64,000 nt of DNA from an uncultured Desulfatitalea sp. (GCA_937868765.1 CALMNL010000004.1:508749-572748); one strand, 5' to 3'; shown: positions 34,994-43,459, numbered from the stretch's first letter. The notes: generated by a model from the letters alone, not told the origin. Numbers and translations: made by a program.

Positions 34994-35010
34994 TCCAATA
35001 TTTGTGCCAA
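34994..35010 (-). promoter_or_regulatory. Sigma-54 (-24/-12) promoter of the Mvh-Hdr operon
   Basis: On the minus strand TTGGCACAAATATTGGA matches the RpoN consensus TTGGCACRNNNNTTGCW except at the conserved G after the first block and the C of TTGC. It lies about 65 bp upstream of the chosen start of the maturation protease gene. The gene for a sigma-54 activator follows upstream (35239-37077). Together these suggest activator-dependent control of the hydrogenase operon. Confidence 0.7.
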
Positions 35011-35089
35011 TGGGTGAAATTTCGGACAACCAACTTAATTCGATCGGAAATATACAAAAAAGCGGTCGGTGGGAATTTCATAGACAAAA

Positions 35090-35105
35090 GGGGCGATATC
35101 GCCCC
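35090..35105. promoter_or_regulatory. Perfect 16-bp palindrome, candidate activator site
   Basis: GGGGCGATATCGCCCC lies about 80-95 bp upstream of the -24 element, the normal distance for an enhancer-like site of a sigma-54 activator. The flanking region (35040-35230) is AT-rich and also holds an ATGCA-N5-TGCAT inverted repeat near 35118-35132 and two CATTATT-containing direct repeats near 35163-35195. Confidence 0.45.
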
Positions 35106-35238
35106 ATCGATGGGCCATGTATGCAATTAATGCATTTCATTCCAGAGACCTGTAAGAATGCGGCCATTATTACCAAATTGGGGTCATTATTCCACATTCG
35201 GTTTGCACAATGAATGCCATTTATGACTTAAATCATAA

Positions 35239-37077
35239 TCACCCGATCTCATATCGCTTCATTTTGGCAAAGAGCGTCTTGCGATCGAGTCCCATTTGCC
35301 TGGCGGCCTTGCCCCGATGCCAGAGATGCTTCTCCAGACACTGCAGAATCACCTGTTTTTCATAGGCGGCCACCATGGATTTGAGATTCCCATCCCCTTC
35401 CAGGGGATAGGGGACCACCGGGATCTCCGCACGCTTTGGCGCAGCCGGCGACACGGCGCCCAGTTCCAGCACCTGCAGTGAGCAGAAACGAATGATCACA
35501 TTCTGCAATTCGCGAACATTGCCCGGCCAATCATGCTGCTGCAACCTTTCGAGCATTTTGGTGGTGAGCGGCGGCAGCGCCTTTTTCGCACCGTAGAGTT
35601 TCATGAAATGATCGATGAGCAGGGGCAGATCCTCTTTGCGCTCCCTGAGGGCCGGCAGCTTGATCGGCAGAATATGAATCCGATAATAGAAATCCTCCCG
35701 GAACAACCCTTTGCTGATCCGTTCGCCCAGATCCCGGTTGGTCGCGGCGATGATGCGGATGTTGGATTGACGGACCTGGTTGCTGCCCACCGGCGTGAAG
35801 CCGATCCCCTCGATCACGCGCAGCAGCTTGATCTGCATATGCAGGGTAATTTCACCCACCTCATCGAGAAACATGGTGCCGCCATTGGCGAAATCGACAT
35901 ACCCCTCCCGATCGGTGTCGGCGCCGGAGAAGGCACCTTTCTTGTAACCGAAAAACTCGCTTTCGATCAGATTTTCCGGGATCGCGCCGCAGTGCACAGG
36001 CACGAAACGATGGGTGCGGCGCTCGCTCAAGTCGTGAATGGCGTTGGCCACAAGCTCCTTGCCGGTGCCCGGCTCCCCATAAATGATCACGGTGGCGTCC
36101 GTGGCCGCGGCGCTCAGGATCTGCTCGTAGACCTTCTGCATGGCGGGACTTTTGCCCACGATATTGCCGAAACGCTGCCGCCCGGTGTCGCGGTTGAGCA
36201 GAAATATGTTCTCGGATTGGGCTTGCAGGCCGGCCGCCTGGAGGGCGGCTTCGGCATGTTTGCGGTCGTTGATATCCGAAACCATGGCCAACAGAGAACT
36301 TTTTCCGCTGACGTGGTGGATGGGGCTGTTAATGCTCTGATACCAGCGCTGGTCCTTGGGATTGAGCATTTCGAAGCGGACGGTTTGGCCTTTCTGGACC
36401 TGGTCCATCACACAGAACAGGCACGGGGTTTCGCGGCGGTGAATGGCCTGGTAGCAGATTTCGCCGATGGCATTGTGCCCCACCCGCCGCCGGCACTGGG
36501 GGTTCAAATAGGCCAGGCGGTAGTCCGGATCGCAAACGTAGAGAAACCCTTCGAAACCTTCGACGATGGCTTGAAAAAGCGCCTTGCCCTCCAGGTTCTC
36601 CAACCGGGCCTGCTTGAGTTGGGTCATGTCCACGAAAGAGCCGATGGCACTCTGGGTACCCGGGATCAGATCCAGTTTTAGATGGACATCCCGCACCGCC
36701 CCCTGACGATCCACGATGCGCAGCTCCAATTCCGTTGGTGCCGGCTTGTTGTGGCGGCGGTCGGAATGGTATTGGACCATGCGCTGGCGGTCATCCGGAT
36801 GGATGAAGTCGGTCCATTTCATGCGATTTTCGATTTCGGCCTTGGCATAGCCGGTCAAACGCTCGAAACCCTGGTTGACCATGGAAAGGGTCATGTCGGC
36901 TTCCTTGACGAAGGTGCCGGCCCCGGTGTTTTCGAATACCGTGCGGTAACGCGCCTCGCTCTCCATGTAGACGGTCCGCTCTTTCTCATACCGGCGGACG
37001 AAGTGCTCCAGCAATGCGATCTTGGCATGAAGCTGAACGACTTCCGTGGTCAATTGTTCCTTGGTCTTGATCTCCAT
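35239..37077 (-). CDS. Sigma-54-dependent activator with two PAS domains
   Basis: A 612-residue NtrC-family activator. A short coiled coil (about 5-45) is followed by PAS 1 (TVFENTGAGTFVKEAD) and PAS 2 (VCDPDYRLAYLN), the AAA+ domain and a Fis-type HTH (GKAARQMGLDRKTLFAKMK). Walker A is GEPGTGKE. The sigma-54 contact loop reads GAFSGA instead of GAFTGA, a conservative change. PAS 2 has a cysteine group (EICYQ, then ETPCLFC) that could hold a metal or sense redox state. The ATG at 37077 has GGGGAAA upstream. It lies just upstream of the Mvh-Hdr operon, with the same orientation, and probably activates its -24/-12 promoter. The signal is unknown. Confidence 0.92.
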   Translation of the reverse strand: MEIKTKEQLTTEVVQLHAKIALLEHFVRRYEKERTVYMESEARYRTVFENTGAGTFVKEADMTLSMVNQGFERLTGYAKAEIENRMKWTDFIHPDDRQRMVQYHSDRRHNKPAPTELELRIVDRQGAVRDVHLKLDLIPGTQSAIGSFVDMTQLKQARLENLEGKALFQAIVEGFEGFLYVCDPDYRLAYLNPQCRRRVGHNAIGEICYQAIHRRETPCLFCVMDQVQKGQTVRFEMLNPKDQRWYQSINSPIHHVSGKSSLLAMVSDINDRKHAEAALQAAGLQAQSENIFLLNRDTGRQRFGNIVGKSPAMQKVYEQILSAAATDATVIIYGEPGTGKELVANAIHDLSERRTHRFVPVHCGAIPENLIESEFFGYKKGAFSGADTDREGYVDFANGGTMFLDEVGEITLHMQIKLLRVIEGIGFTPVGSNQVRQSNIRIIAATNRDLGERISKGLFREDFYYRIHILPIKLPALRERKEDLPLLIDHFMKLYGAKKALPPLTTKMLERLQQHDWPGNVRELQNVIIRFCSLQVLELGAVSPAAPKRAEIPVVPYPLEGDGNLKSMVAAYEKQVILQCLEKHLWHRGKAARQMGLDRKTLFAKMKRYEIG

Positions 37078-37222
37078 GAATCGATTTCCCCGAATCGGCC
37101 TTATTTTGGGCGGCAGGCAGCCCTGCCGCCGAATGGGGTGATTAAACCACAAAATGGGGAAATATGCCATGGTCCTGTCAGGGGCGGCAGGCTCGAACCG
37201 AACGCTCTTGACCTATCTGCCC

Positions 37223-37260
37223 AAAAAAAGTGGGGGAAGGATCTTCATCCTTTCCCCCAC
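37223..37260 (-). terminator. Rho-independent terminator of the PEP-CTERM-like gene
   Basis: Read on the minus strand, the arms GTGGGGGAAAGGAT and ATCCTTCCCCCAC (37230-37260) form a long stem with a 1-nt bulge and short loop, followed by seven T residues (37229-37223). It ends the transcript of the 58-codon gene at 37347-37523. Confidence 0.85.
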
Positions 37261-37346
37261 CCAAGACCTGTCTGAATCCGAATTCGTATATTACCGTCGA
37301 TTGGATCGGCAGCCCACGACCTGCCTGGATGCAACAGGCGGCACGG

Positions 37347-37523
37347 CTATTTGAATCGCTTTCGCGCCACGCCACCCAACGCGATCAAGAAAGTCCCCAG
37401 CAGCAGCATGGTCACCGGCTCATTGCCCGAGGTTTTTACCAGGCCCCATGGGAATGCGACCGCATTCTGGGCAAGTGCCAGTATCAAAAGAATCGATACT
37501 ATTATCAGCAGATATTTCCTCAT
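37347..37523 (-). CDS. 58-residue exported mini-protein with PEP-CTERM-like sorting tail
   Basis: A short gene that conventional calling can miss. The protein begins MRKYLLIIVSILLILALAQN and AVAF, a signal peptide, leaving only about ten residues (PWGLVKTSG) before the C-terminal tail NEPVTMLLLGTFLIALGG then VARKRFK. That tail has the three parts of a PEP-CTERM/exosortase signal: a short EP motif, a hydrophobic helix and a basic end. GAGGA precedes the ATG (37521-37523) and a strong terminator follows the TAG. The almost absent middle is strange: after sorting, hardly any peptide would remain. It may be a regulatory or decayed substrate. No exosortase is in this window. Confidence 0.7.
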   Translation of the reverse strand: MRKYLLIIVSILLILALAQNAVAFPWGLVKTSGNEPVTMLLLGTFLIALGGVARKRFK

Positions 37524-37849
37524 CTCGTCCTCGCTGTTTCCCCGTCTTTTTCATCACCATGAGTTGGGCCTGGATTTTTTGGCCCGGATTTCGACTACAG
37601 GGATAGCAAGGCACATACCAAGGCGCGGCACTCCCTAAATTTAATTATTTAAACATTATTTTCAGTTAGTTGCATATTTCCAGAAAAGGCATGCCGCTAT
37701 GGAGGTATGAAGCAGGGGTTAGTCCAATTACCTTGAAACCCTAATATGTATGTAATCCAATACCCACTCGTTGGCCGGTTCCCACGGAAATGCGTTCCCG
37801 TGAAATTATGGCCGTCGACCATCAGGGAATATCGTCGGGGATGACACGA

Positions 37850-38023
37850 TGATTGGGGAAGGTGCGTTTTCAGTCCCGAGGGGCCACAGGGTCGTAATCG
37901 GCACAGCGGAATAACAGTGAATAGCAGCAGGAACTCAGTTTCAGCAAACCCTGTGGACCACTCGGGAAGGCGACGAGGCCTGACCTGGTAACAGCAAGGA
38001 GGGTGCCAAGGCCTTGATTTTTT
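37850..38023 (+). ncRNA. Candidate structured noncoding RNA
   Basis: The 570-bp stretch 37524-38093 has no convincing gene. Inside it, 37874-37892 (TCCCGAGGGGCCACAGGGT) can pair with 37948-37967 (ACCCTGTGGACCACTCGGGA) to form a long interrupted stem closing a 55-nt loop. Downstream GAGGCC (37975-37980) pairs with GGCCTT (38010-38015), followed by a run of six T (38018-38023), like a terminator. The layout suggests a plus-strand transcript of about 170 nt. Repeated GGA motifs (GGGGAAGG, CAGGAAC, CGGGAAGG, AAGGAGG) may be protein-binding sites. I cannot match it to a known RNA family; the rest of the gap is AT-rich with nothing clear. Confidence 0.4.
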
Positions 38024-38093
38024 AAATGTACTTTTATTACAGTCAGTTATATATCTATCGCCCCGTGGCGCGGATCCGATGTGCCGTATTTTG

Positions 38094-40322
38094 TCAGCGG
38101 GCCTGACATATTGCGGAAAACCGCGGGCTGCCACCAAGGTCGATAGCGCCCTGATCCCACCCATCCCGGAAGGCATAATAGCCGGCCGCCTTGGAAAGCG
38201 CCGAGACCGCCCGGTCCAGGCCTTCGTAGATGGGTATGCGCGCGGCAAGCAACTTTTTCTCGAGGTTCAGGCGCGACGCGTGCATGGCCGGATTGGGCTG
38301 GTACTGGCGCCATACCACCACCAGTGGTTTTCCGTTGGTGTACCGACGCGCCTCTTCGGCCAGGTAGTCGCCGATGCGTTCGATCTGCCGGCCCTCCTCC
38401 AGACCGAAGATCCAATCGAGATGCAGCGAGATCACGAACATGTCCAGAAAGGACTGGGCCGAGAGCAGCTGCAGGGTCGGCCCCAGCAGCTCCAGGTTCA
38501 TCAGGATCAGGTGAGCATCGATGGGATTGCGGATCATGTTGCCTGCCGGCGGAATGAATTCCCGCAGGCGCGCCATGACCGGCTCCGGCAGCCCCGGCAT
38601 TTCCAAACCCGCCCTGGCGCAGCTGTCGGCCGCCGCCACACCGACACCGCCGCCGGTGCCCAGGATGGCGACCCCCCGGCCGCGAACGGGCGGCAGATAA
38701 TGGAGCGCCGCGATCACTTCGGCCATCTCCTCCAGCGAGCCCACCTGAACGGCGCCGCTCTGCTTGAAGAAGGCCCGCCAGATCTTTTCGCCGCCGGCCA
38801 TCGAGCCGGTGTGGGAGGCCACGGTGCGCGCTCCCGATTCGCTCAACCCGCCCTTGATCATGACGATGGGTTTGTTCCGGTTGATCTCGGTGACCATGCG
38901 CAGCAATTTGCGGCCGTTGCCGACCCCCTCCAGATACATGGCGATGATGCGGGTCTCGTCATCCGCGGCCAGGTAGGCCAGATAGTCGGTGCTGTCCATG
39001 GTCAAGGCGTTGCCGTAGCTGACCACCTTGCTGAAGTGGAGCCCGAAGCGGTCGGCGGCGAAATTGACAAAATCCTGGGCGTTGCCGCCGCTCTGGCTGA
39101 TCATGCCCACCGGGCCGCTGATCTGCGAAGCACACGTCCAGGTGAGCAGACGGGACTTGGGCACGTGCAACCCCATGCAGTTGGGGCCGACGATCTTAAG
39201 GTCTCCCTCCATGGCGATACGTTCGATGTCGGCCTGCAGGCGCATGCCTTCGGCTTCGCCGGTCTCCTTGAAACCGGACGTGAAGATATGCACATGACGG
39301 TTGCCCGTGGCGATGCAATCGCGCAACGCCGCCGGTACGTAGGGGGCAGGCAGGGAAAGCACCACCAGGTCCACCGGTTCGGGCAGGGCTTTCAGGCTGG
39401 GATAGGCCTTTAGGCCGTCGATCTCGTCGGCTTTGGGATTTATGGGGTAGAGCCGGCCTGGATATCCGAAGTTGCGGATACAGCCGAAGATTCCCGGAAA
39501 GGCGCCGTTGCGGGTGCGGGCGGCCCCCACCACGGCGATGGACCGCGGATGGGCCATCACCGCCAGGGCGGCATTGATCTTTTCGGTGCGCTCCTGCTCG
39601 GCGGCATCCGTCAGTCCCCTACCGCCCCCTTCGGCCTCGGGTGGGCCCAACACCACCAGGGCATCCACGGCCGTCACCTCGCCCCGGGCCGACAGGATCA
39701 GCGGGTTGATATCCACCTCGCTTATTTCCGGATGGGCCATGGCCAGCCGCGAGAGCCCCACGATCGCCCGGGCCAGTTGCTCCCTGTCCACCGCCGCCTC
39801 CCCGCGGAATTCCTCCAGCAGCTTGCCGGAGGCCAGTTCCCGGGTCATGTCGAGCGCCTGGCCGGCATCCACCGGTGCGATACGGAAGACCGCATCCCCC
39901 AGGGCTTCGGCAAAAATACCGCCCAGGCCGAACATGATGGTCGGGCCGAACTGGGCATCCCGGACCATTCCGGCCACAAACTCACGGCGACCGGCTACCA
40001 GCGGCTGAATCAGACACCCCTCCCAATCCCGGCCGGCGCCGGTCTTGATTTCCTGGTAGGCCTGGCGTACGGCCGACACCGAAACGAGGTTGACCTTCAC
40101 CAGCCCCCGTTCGGTCTTGTGGGTCAGTCGGGCGCCCAAGCCCTTGAGCACCACCGGCAATCCCATTTTTTGGGCTAGCGCCACGGCCTCATCTTCACTC
40201 GCCGCCACAACCTCGGGCACCACGGGCACACCATAGCGGTGCAGCAGCATTTTGGATTCGGCTTCATTCAGCGTTGTCCTGCCGGTCTGCAAACAATGGT
40301 CGATCAATGCAGTTGATTCCAA
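38094..40322 (-). CDS. ADP-forming acyl-CoA synthetase (acetate--CoA ligase type)
   Basis: A 742-residue fusion of both subunits of an NDP-forming acyl-CoA synthetase. The ATP-grasp part comes first (about 1-225; KGLGARLTHKTERG, QPLVAGRREF, EVDINPL) and the CoA-binding/ligase part second (SIAVVGAARTRNGAFPG, GPNCMGL, ISQSGG). The catalytic phospho-His is in TVASHTGSMAGG. These enzymes convert acyl-CoA, ADP and phosphate to acid, CoA and ATP, or run in reverse. The order with ATP-grasp first is one known variant. The start is TTG (40320-40322) with AAGGA just upstream. The upstream region carries a 14-bp inverted repeat that may be an operator. The acyl substrate is not readable. Confidence 0.9.
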   Translation of the reverse strand: MESTALIDHCLQTGRTTLNEAESKMLLHRYGVPVVPEVVAASEDEAVALAQKMGLPVVLKGLGARLTHKTERGLVKVNLVSVSAVRQAYQEIKTGAGRDWEGCLIQPLVAGRREFVAGMVRDAQFGPTIMFGLGGIFAEALGDAVFRIAPVDAGQALDMTRELASGKLLEEFRGEAAVDREQLARAIVGLSRLAMAHPEISEVDINPLILSARGEVTAVDALVVLGPPEAEGGGRGLTDAAEQERTEKINAALAVMAHPRSIAVVGAARTRNGAFPGIFGCIRNFGYPGRLYPINPKADEIDGLKAYPSLKALPEPVDLVVLSLPAPYVPAALRDCIATGNRHVHIFTSGFKETGEAEGMRLQADIERIAMEGDLKIVGPNCMGLHVPKSRLLTWTCASQISGPVGMISQSGGNAQDFVNFAADRFGLHFSKVVSYGNALTMDSTDYLAYLAADDETRIIAMYLEGVGNGRKLLRMVTEINRNKPIVMIKGGLSESGARTVASHTGSMAGGEKIWRAFFKQSGAVQVGSLEEMAEVIAALHYLPPVRGRGVAILGTGGGVGVAAADSCARAGLEMPGLPEPVMARLREFIPPAGNMIRNPIDAHLILMNLELLGPTLQLLSAQSFLDMFVISLHLDWIFGLEEGRQIERIGDYLAEEARRYTNGKPLVVVWRQYQPNPAMHASRLNLEKKLLAARIPIYEGLDRAVSALSKAAGYYAFRDGWDQGAIDLGGSPRFSAICQAR

Positions 40323-40393
40323 AGATCCTTACCTCGCACGGCACGACGCCAGATATCCCCGCAGATGATGGCAATGCGCGACGGGATTACCTG

Positions 40394-40505
40394 GCGTTCG
40401 TTTCATTATGAAAAGGTCATCCAATCACAAAAATACCATTCAGAACCTGAAATTAAGTAACAGGCCGGACAACGTGTGTCAACGAAATGAAACGAACGCT
40501 CGTTC
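40394..40505. repeat. Separated 14-bp inverted repeat upstream of the acyl-CoA synthetase gene
   Basis: GCGTTCGTTTCATT (40394-40407) and its exact complement AATGAAACGAACGC (40486-40499) are separated by 78 bp. The second arm overlaps a compact palindrome GAACG-CT-CGTTC (40494-40505). The GAACG/CGTTC halves look like TetR-family half-sites, so the two arms may be operators in the promoter of the gene at 38094-40322, with possible looping. No regulator gene is adjacent. Confidence 0.5.
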
Positions 40506-40538
40506 TATTTATGTGAAGGATCGGCAGGGTGGGGATGA

Positions 40539-40793
40539 CTACGGCCTTTTGCGGCCCAGCATCCGCGCATGCAGCCGGCGAAACAATGGGCGAAGAACGA
40601 TGCCGGAGGCGGCATAACCGATGACGGCCAGCATGACATATAGAAGGATGAGGGCGAACGGGCCGGCGCCGGCCGGGGCCAGGCGCGGCGTCATGCCCCA
40701 GGCGAGCAGCAGACCGAGGAGCATTTGCCAGGCATCGGGGGACAACAGTCCGTAGAAAAGAATATAAGTGAACGTCAATGGTCTTTTGGACAA
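40539..40793 (-). CDS. Small inner-membrane protein
   Basis: An 84-residue protein of unknown function. Two hydrophobic helices are visible (WQMLLGLLLAWGMTP and FALILLYVMLAVIGYAASG), followed by a strongly basic cytoplasmic tail (RRLHARMLGRKRP), so both ends are probably inside. I chose a TTG start at 40793 because GAGGTG lies a few bases upstream; the longer frame to 40865 has no ribosome site. No operon partner is apparent. Small two-helix membrane proteins of this type are common and often unassigned. Confidence 0.55.
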   Translation of the reverse strand: MSKRPLTFTYILFYGLLSPDAWQMLLGLLLAWGMTPRLAPAGAGPFALILLYVMLAVIGYAASGIVLRPLFRRLHARMLGRKRP

Positions 40794-40882
40794 GCGACAC
40801 CTCGCCGGCGAAGTTGGGGCGGATCTAAAAACGGCGATTATAGGGTCGTATGGGACGATGTTCAAGCCTGGAATGATTCATG

Positions 40883-40911
40883 TTGACAATGCAGCCGAAG
40901 TATTTAAGAAT
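40883..40911 (+). promoter_or_regulatory. Putative promoter of the SPOR-protein gene
   Basis: TTGACA (40883-40888), 17 nt, AAGAAT (40906-40911). It would give a leader of about 200 nt before 41124. The 330-bp gap 40794-41123 otherwise shows only GC-rich inverted repeats around 40983-41025 (CCGCAGGCGG, CCGGGCCGGCCGG) and no further gene. Confidence 0.45.
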
Positions 40912-41123
40912 TTATCGCAACTACGAGCACTTGGCTGTTGACGCGCACCACGTTCATTCTGTAGTTATCTCCTCGAAGCGCAACGGCCGCAGGCGGCCTG
41001 GAGAATCCGGGCCGGCCGGCAGAAGGGCGCGGATAACCATGCCGGAATGAATTGCCCGCCAGGGATCGATTTTCAGACAAGAAAGGGCCTCCAAACTCCC
41101 GGGCCCAACCAAAATCGGAGGTG

Positions 41124-41957
41124 ATGGCTTTGAAAGACAGCATTTTGGAAGGCAATAGAGGCTCGCTCCTGTGGGTTTTGATCATCATTCTGGTGCTCTT
41201 GCTTGCAGCCCTGGCCGCCGCCCTCAAATTCATGCCCAAAGAAACGCCGCCAGCCCCGCCCACGGCGGTCTCCCGGGCCAAGGTGCCGCCCATACCCGCC
41301 ACGACCCCCAATCCATCACCCCAGGCCATGCCGGCGGCCGCCCCCCCTGTCGAGACCCAAAAGAGTGAGGGTGCGGCCTCGACCGCTGCACCGTCGCCAT
41401 CTCCCCAGGCCGCAGCGGACATAGTCACAACCAGTTCGAAAGAAGGCGCTGCCGAAAAATCCACGCAAGCGCCCCAGCCAGCGCCGGTCACTCCAACGGC
41501 CGAAGTCAAACAGGCGACGCTGCCGCTGGCGCCGCCGCCAAAAGCCCCCCCCAAGGCGGAGACCGCGCCCGCCGTTCAAAAACCCGACGCCGCCGTTGCC
41601 CTGGCCACGCCCCCACCCAAATCCGAACCCTCGCCCGGCCCGACCGCCAAACCGAAGGCCCCCGCGGAAAAGCCGAAAGAGACAAGCCTTGCGCGCATCG
41701 ATACGCAGAAGTCGACACCCTTCACCATTCAGGTGGGCGCATTCCGCAACAAGACCAATGCCGATGAAATACTTTCCAAGTTGACCAAAAAAGGTTACGC
41801 GCCTTACATCTTTCAGGTTACCGATGCCGAGCAGCGCTCGTTTTACATGGTGCGTTTCGGCCACTTCGGCTCCCGGGAAGAGGCGGCCAAAGCCCTCGAG
41901 GCTTTCAAGACGACAGAAAAAGTGGACGCGGTCATCGTCCGATCGGGGATGATGTAA
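41124..41957 (+). CDS. SPOR-domain membrane protein
   Basis: A 277-residue envelope protein. It has one N-terminal membrane helix (LLWVLIIILVLLLAALAAAL), a long Pro/Ala/Lys-rich periplasmic linker (about 40-200) and a C-terminal SPOR domain (FTIQVGAFRNKTNADEIL, then FYMVRFGHFGSREEAA). SPOR domains bind denuded peptidoglycan strands at the division septum, so a role in cell-wall work or division is likely. The ATG at 41124 overlaps the ribosome-site end (GGAGGTGATG); a TTG two codons later at 41130 has better spacing and may be the true start. A neighbour, the methyltransferase gene, is convergent with 1 bp between. Confidence 0.85.
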   Translation: MALKDSILEGNRGSLLWVLIIILVLLLAALAAALKFMPKETPPAPPTAVSRAKVPPIPATTPNPSPQAMPAAAPPVETQKSEGAASTAAPSPSPQAAADIVTTSSKEGAAEKSTQAPQPAPVTPTAEVKQATLPLAPPPKAPPKAETAPAVQKPDAAVALATPPPKSEPSPGPTAKPKAPAEKPKETSLARIDTQKSTPFTIQVGAFRNKTNADEILSKLTKKGYAPYIFQVTDAEQRSFYMVRFGHFGSREEAAKALEAFKTTEKVDAVIVRSGMM

Positions 41958-41958
41958 G

Positions 41959-42933
41959 CTAAATTGTAATCTGCCAGCAGCGGTGGATACGTTTGCGCTT
42001 GTGCCGATAATCTTCGGGAATGGTGGCGGCCGTAATCTCGCGCACATCCGCGAAGCCCGACGCCTCCAGGCGTGGTAGAAAATCCTGATGGTTGGTAGAA
42101 AAAAAGATCGTACCGCCCCGCTGCATCAACAGCGCAACGGCCTCGAGCAGCATCGGGTGATCGGCGTTGATGTCGAAGCGATCTTCTTTTTCCTTGACGG
42201 TGTAGAATGAAGGCGGATCGACCACCGCCAGATCGAAGCGTTCGGCCTGACTTTTGGCAGCGGCCAGAAATTCGAAGACATGCATCTGGACCAGCCGGTG
42301 GCGGGAAGGGTCGATATCGTTGAGTTCCAGATTGCGCCGGGCCCAGGCGATGTTGCTCTTGGAACGATCCACCGACAGGCTCCGCCGCGCGCCGCCCTTG
42401 GCGGCGTAACAGGTAAAAGCGCCGGTGTAGCAGAACAGGTTTAGAAAATCCTTGCCCGCCGCGGCCTCCCGAACCATCTGGCGGGTGTCGCGATGATCGC
42501 CGAAAAGCCCCGTATCGACAAAATCCCACGGGTTGATGTGGAATTTCAAGTCTCGCTCGGAGACGACGAAGGTCTGGTGGGTGGTGGCGAGGCGTGAATA
42601 GCGCTGACCATCCGCTTTTCCATAGAACCTTTGCTTGAGGTGCAGATGTTCCGGCGGCACGCCCAGGGCCGCCGCCACCGCAGCTCCCATCGCAGGCAGC
42701 CATTCGGGGGTGGATTGGGTGCGCGCGTATTCACCCACCACCAAATGGCCGCCATACCAATCGACCACCGCCCGGATCTCGGGGATATCCCAATCGTACA
42801 GCCGGAAGACGTCTATATGCTGCCTGGCGAACCGCTTGTTCAGGTGACGAAAGCGCTTTTTCACCTTGTTGGCCAGCATGTCGGCCTGGCGGCTGTATTT
42901 GGCGGGCAGTTCGGCGACCGGGATGGTGGGCAA
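41959..42933 (-). CDS. Class I SAM-dependent rRNA methyltransferase (RlmK/RlmL C-domain-like)
   Basis: A 324-residue protein matching the C-terminal (RlmK) half of RlmL, which makes m7G2069 in E. coli 23S rRNA. Landmarks are MLANKVKKRFRHLNK, FRLYDWDIPE, the SAM-binding segment FLNLFCYTGAFTCYAAKGGA, the VDRSKSNIAWARRNLELN block and the catalytic-site VVDPPSFY. E. coli has a two-domain fusion; here the methyltransferase stands alone, without the THUMP-RlmL half. I placed the start at TTG 42931-42933, behind GGAGGAA; the reading frame further upstream has no start with a ribosome site. The specific nucleotide is not proven. Confidence 0.85.
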   Translation of the reverse strand: MPTIPVAELPAKYSRQADMLANKVKKRFRHLNKRFARQHIDVFRLYDWDIPEIRAVVDWYGGHLVVGEYARTQSTPEWLPAMGAAVAAALGVPPEHLHLKQRFYGKADGQRYSRLATTHQTFVVSERDLKFHINPWDFVDTGLFGDHRDTRQMVREAAAGKDFLNLFCYTGAFTCYAAKGGARRSLSVDRSKSNIAWARRNLELNDIDPSRHRLVQMHVFEFLAAAKSQAERFDLAVVDPPSFYTVKEKEDRFDINADHPMLLEAVALLMQRGGTIFFSTNHQDFLPRLEASGFADVREITAATIPEDYRHKRKRIHRCWQITI

Positions 42934-43255
42934 GGGTTCCTCCGGATAAATGGTTTCAAATGAGGCCGCCCTCGTGATCCGGCAGCGACCCGTTTTATAG
43001 CTTCGCCGCCGGCCACGGGTCAAGGCGGCATATGGCGGCGCGCCCCGAAGCGGTTCCAAGGCAAACGTCAGAAAATACAAATATGTGATTTAGAACCTTT
43101 TTTATGACAATTTTGTCTATCTTGCCGGTCGACCGTCTGCGGCCATCTATTAAATATGCATAAAAAATCAAGGCATTGACGCAAATCCGAAACGGTGGCA
43201 CACTGTTTGTAACGCCTGATGAAAAGGTTTTGCCAAGTTGCCAAGAGAGGTGGAG
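42934..43255. other. Intergenic gap without a recognised gene
   Basis: 322 bp between the divergent methyltransferase and small-protein genes. The right half (43078-43180) is AT-rich. TTGACG (43176-43181) with a poor -10 (CACACT, 43199-43204, 17-nt spacer) could serve the gene at 43256. No RNA gene or strong hairpin was found. Confidence 0.4.
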
Positions 43256-43453
43256 ATGATACCCATTCACACAATCACGCGGAACGGAGAAATCTGGCGG
43301 AAAATCCTGAACAGTGTGGCCGACAAATACAACTGCGGTGTACGCTTTACCGTATCCCAAGGCCGCCTGGGGTATGAGGGCGACAAGGCCTGTGCCGTCG
43401 AGATTATCAAAGAGACCATGGCCTTGTTTGGCGCCGGCGCAAATCGCAACTGA
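43256..43453 (+). CDS. Small conserved-looking cytoplasmic protein
   Basis: A 65-residue protein of unknown function. It contains WRKILNSVADKYNCGVRFT and a helical C-terminal part (AVEIIKETMALFG). It has no signal peptide or membrane helix, and a single Cys pair separated by 35 residues. The ATG at 43256 lies after GAGGTGGAG. It is convergent with the aspartyl protease gene (6 bp apart). Size, ribosome site and balanced composition suggest a real gene; I cannot name a family. Confidence 0.6.
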   Translation: MIPIHTITRNGEIWRKILNSVADKYNCGVRFTVSQGRLGYEGDKACAVEIIKETMALFGAGANRN

Positions 43454-43459
43454 TCCGGG

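Noticed and set aside
34931-35029. N-terminal extension of the maturation protease from the TTG at 35029
   Set aside because: The segment contains a sigma-54 promoter, and the family begins around CLVFGCGNP.
37697-38248. 183-codon minus-strand frame between the PEP-CTERM-like gene and the acyl-CoA synthetase
   Set aside because: It overlaps the synthetase C terminus in another frame, has no ribosome site and its translation is low-information; the region better fits an RNA element.
40904-41554. 216-codon Gly/Ala-rich minus-strand frame
   Set aside because: It is antisense to the Pro/Ala-rich linker of the SPOR protein.
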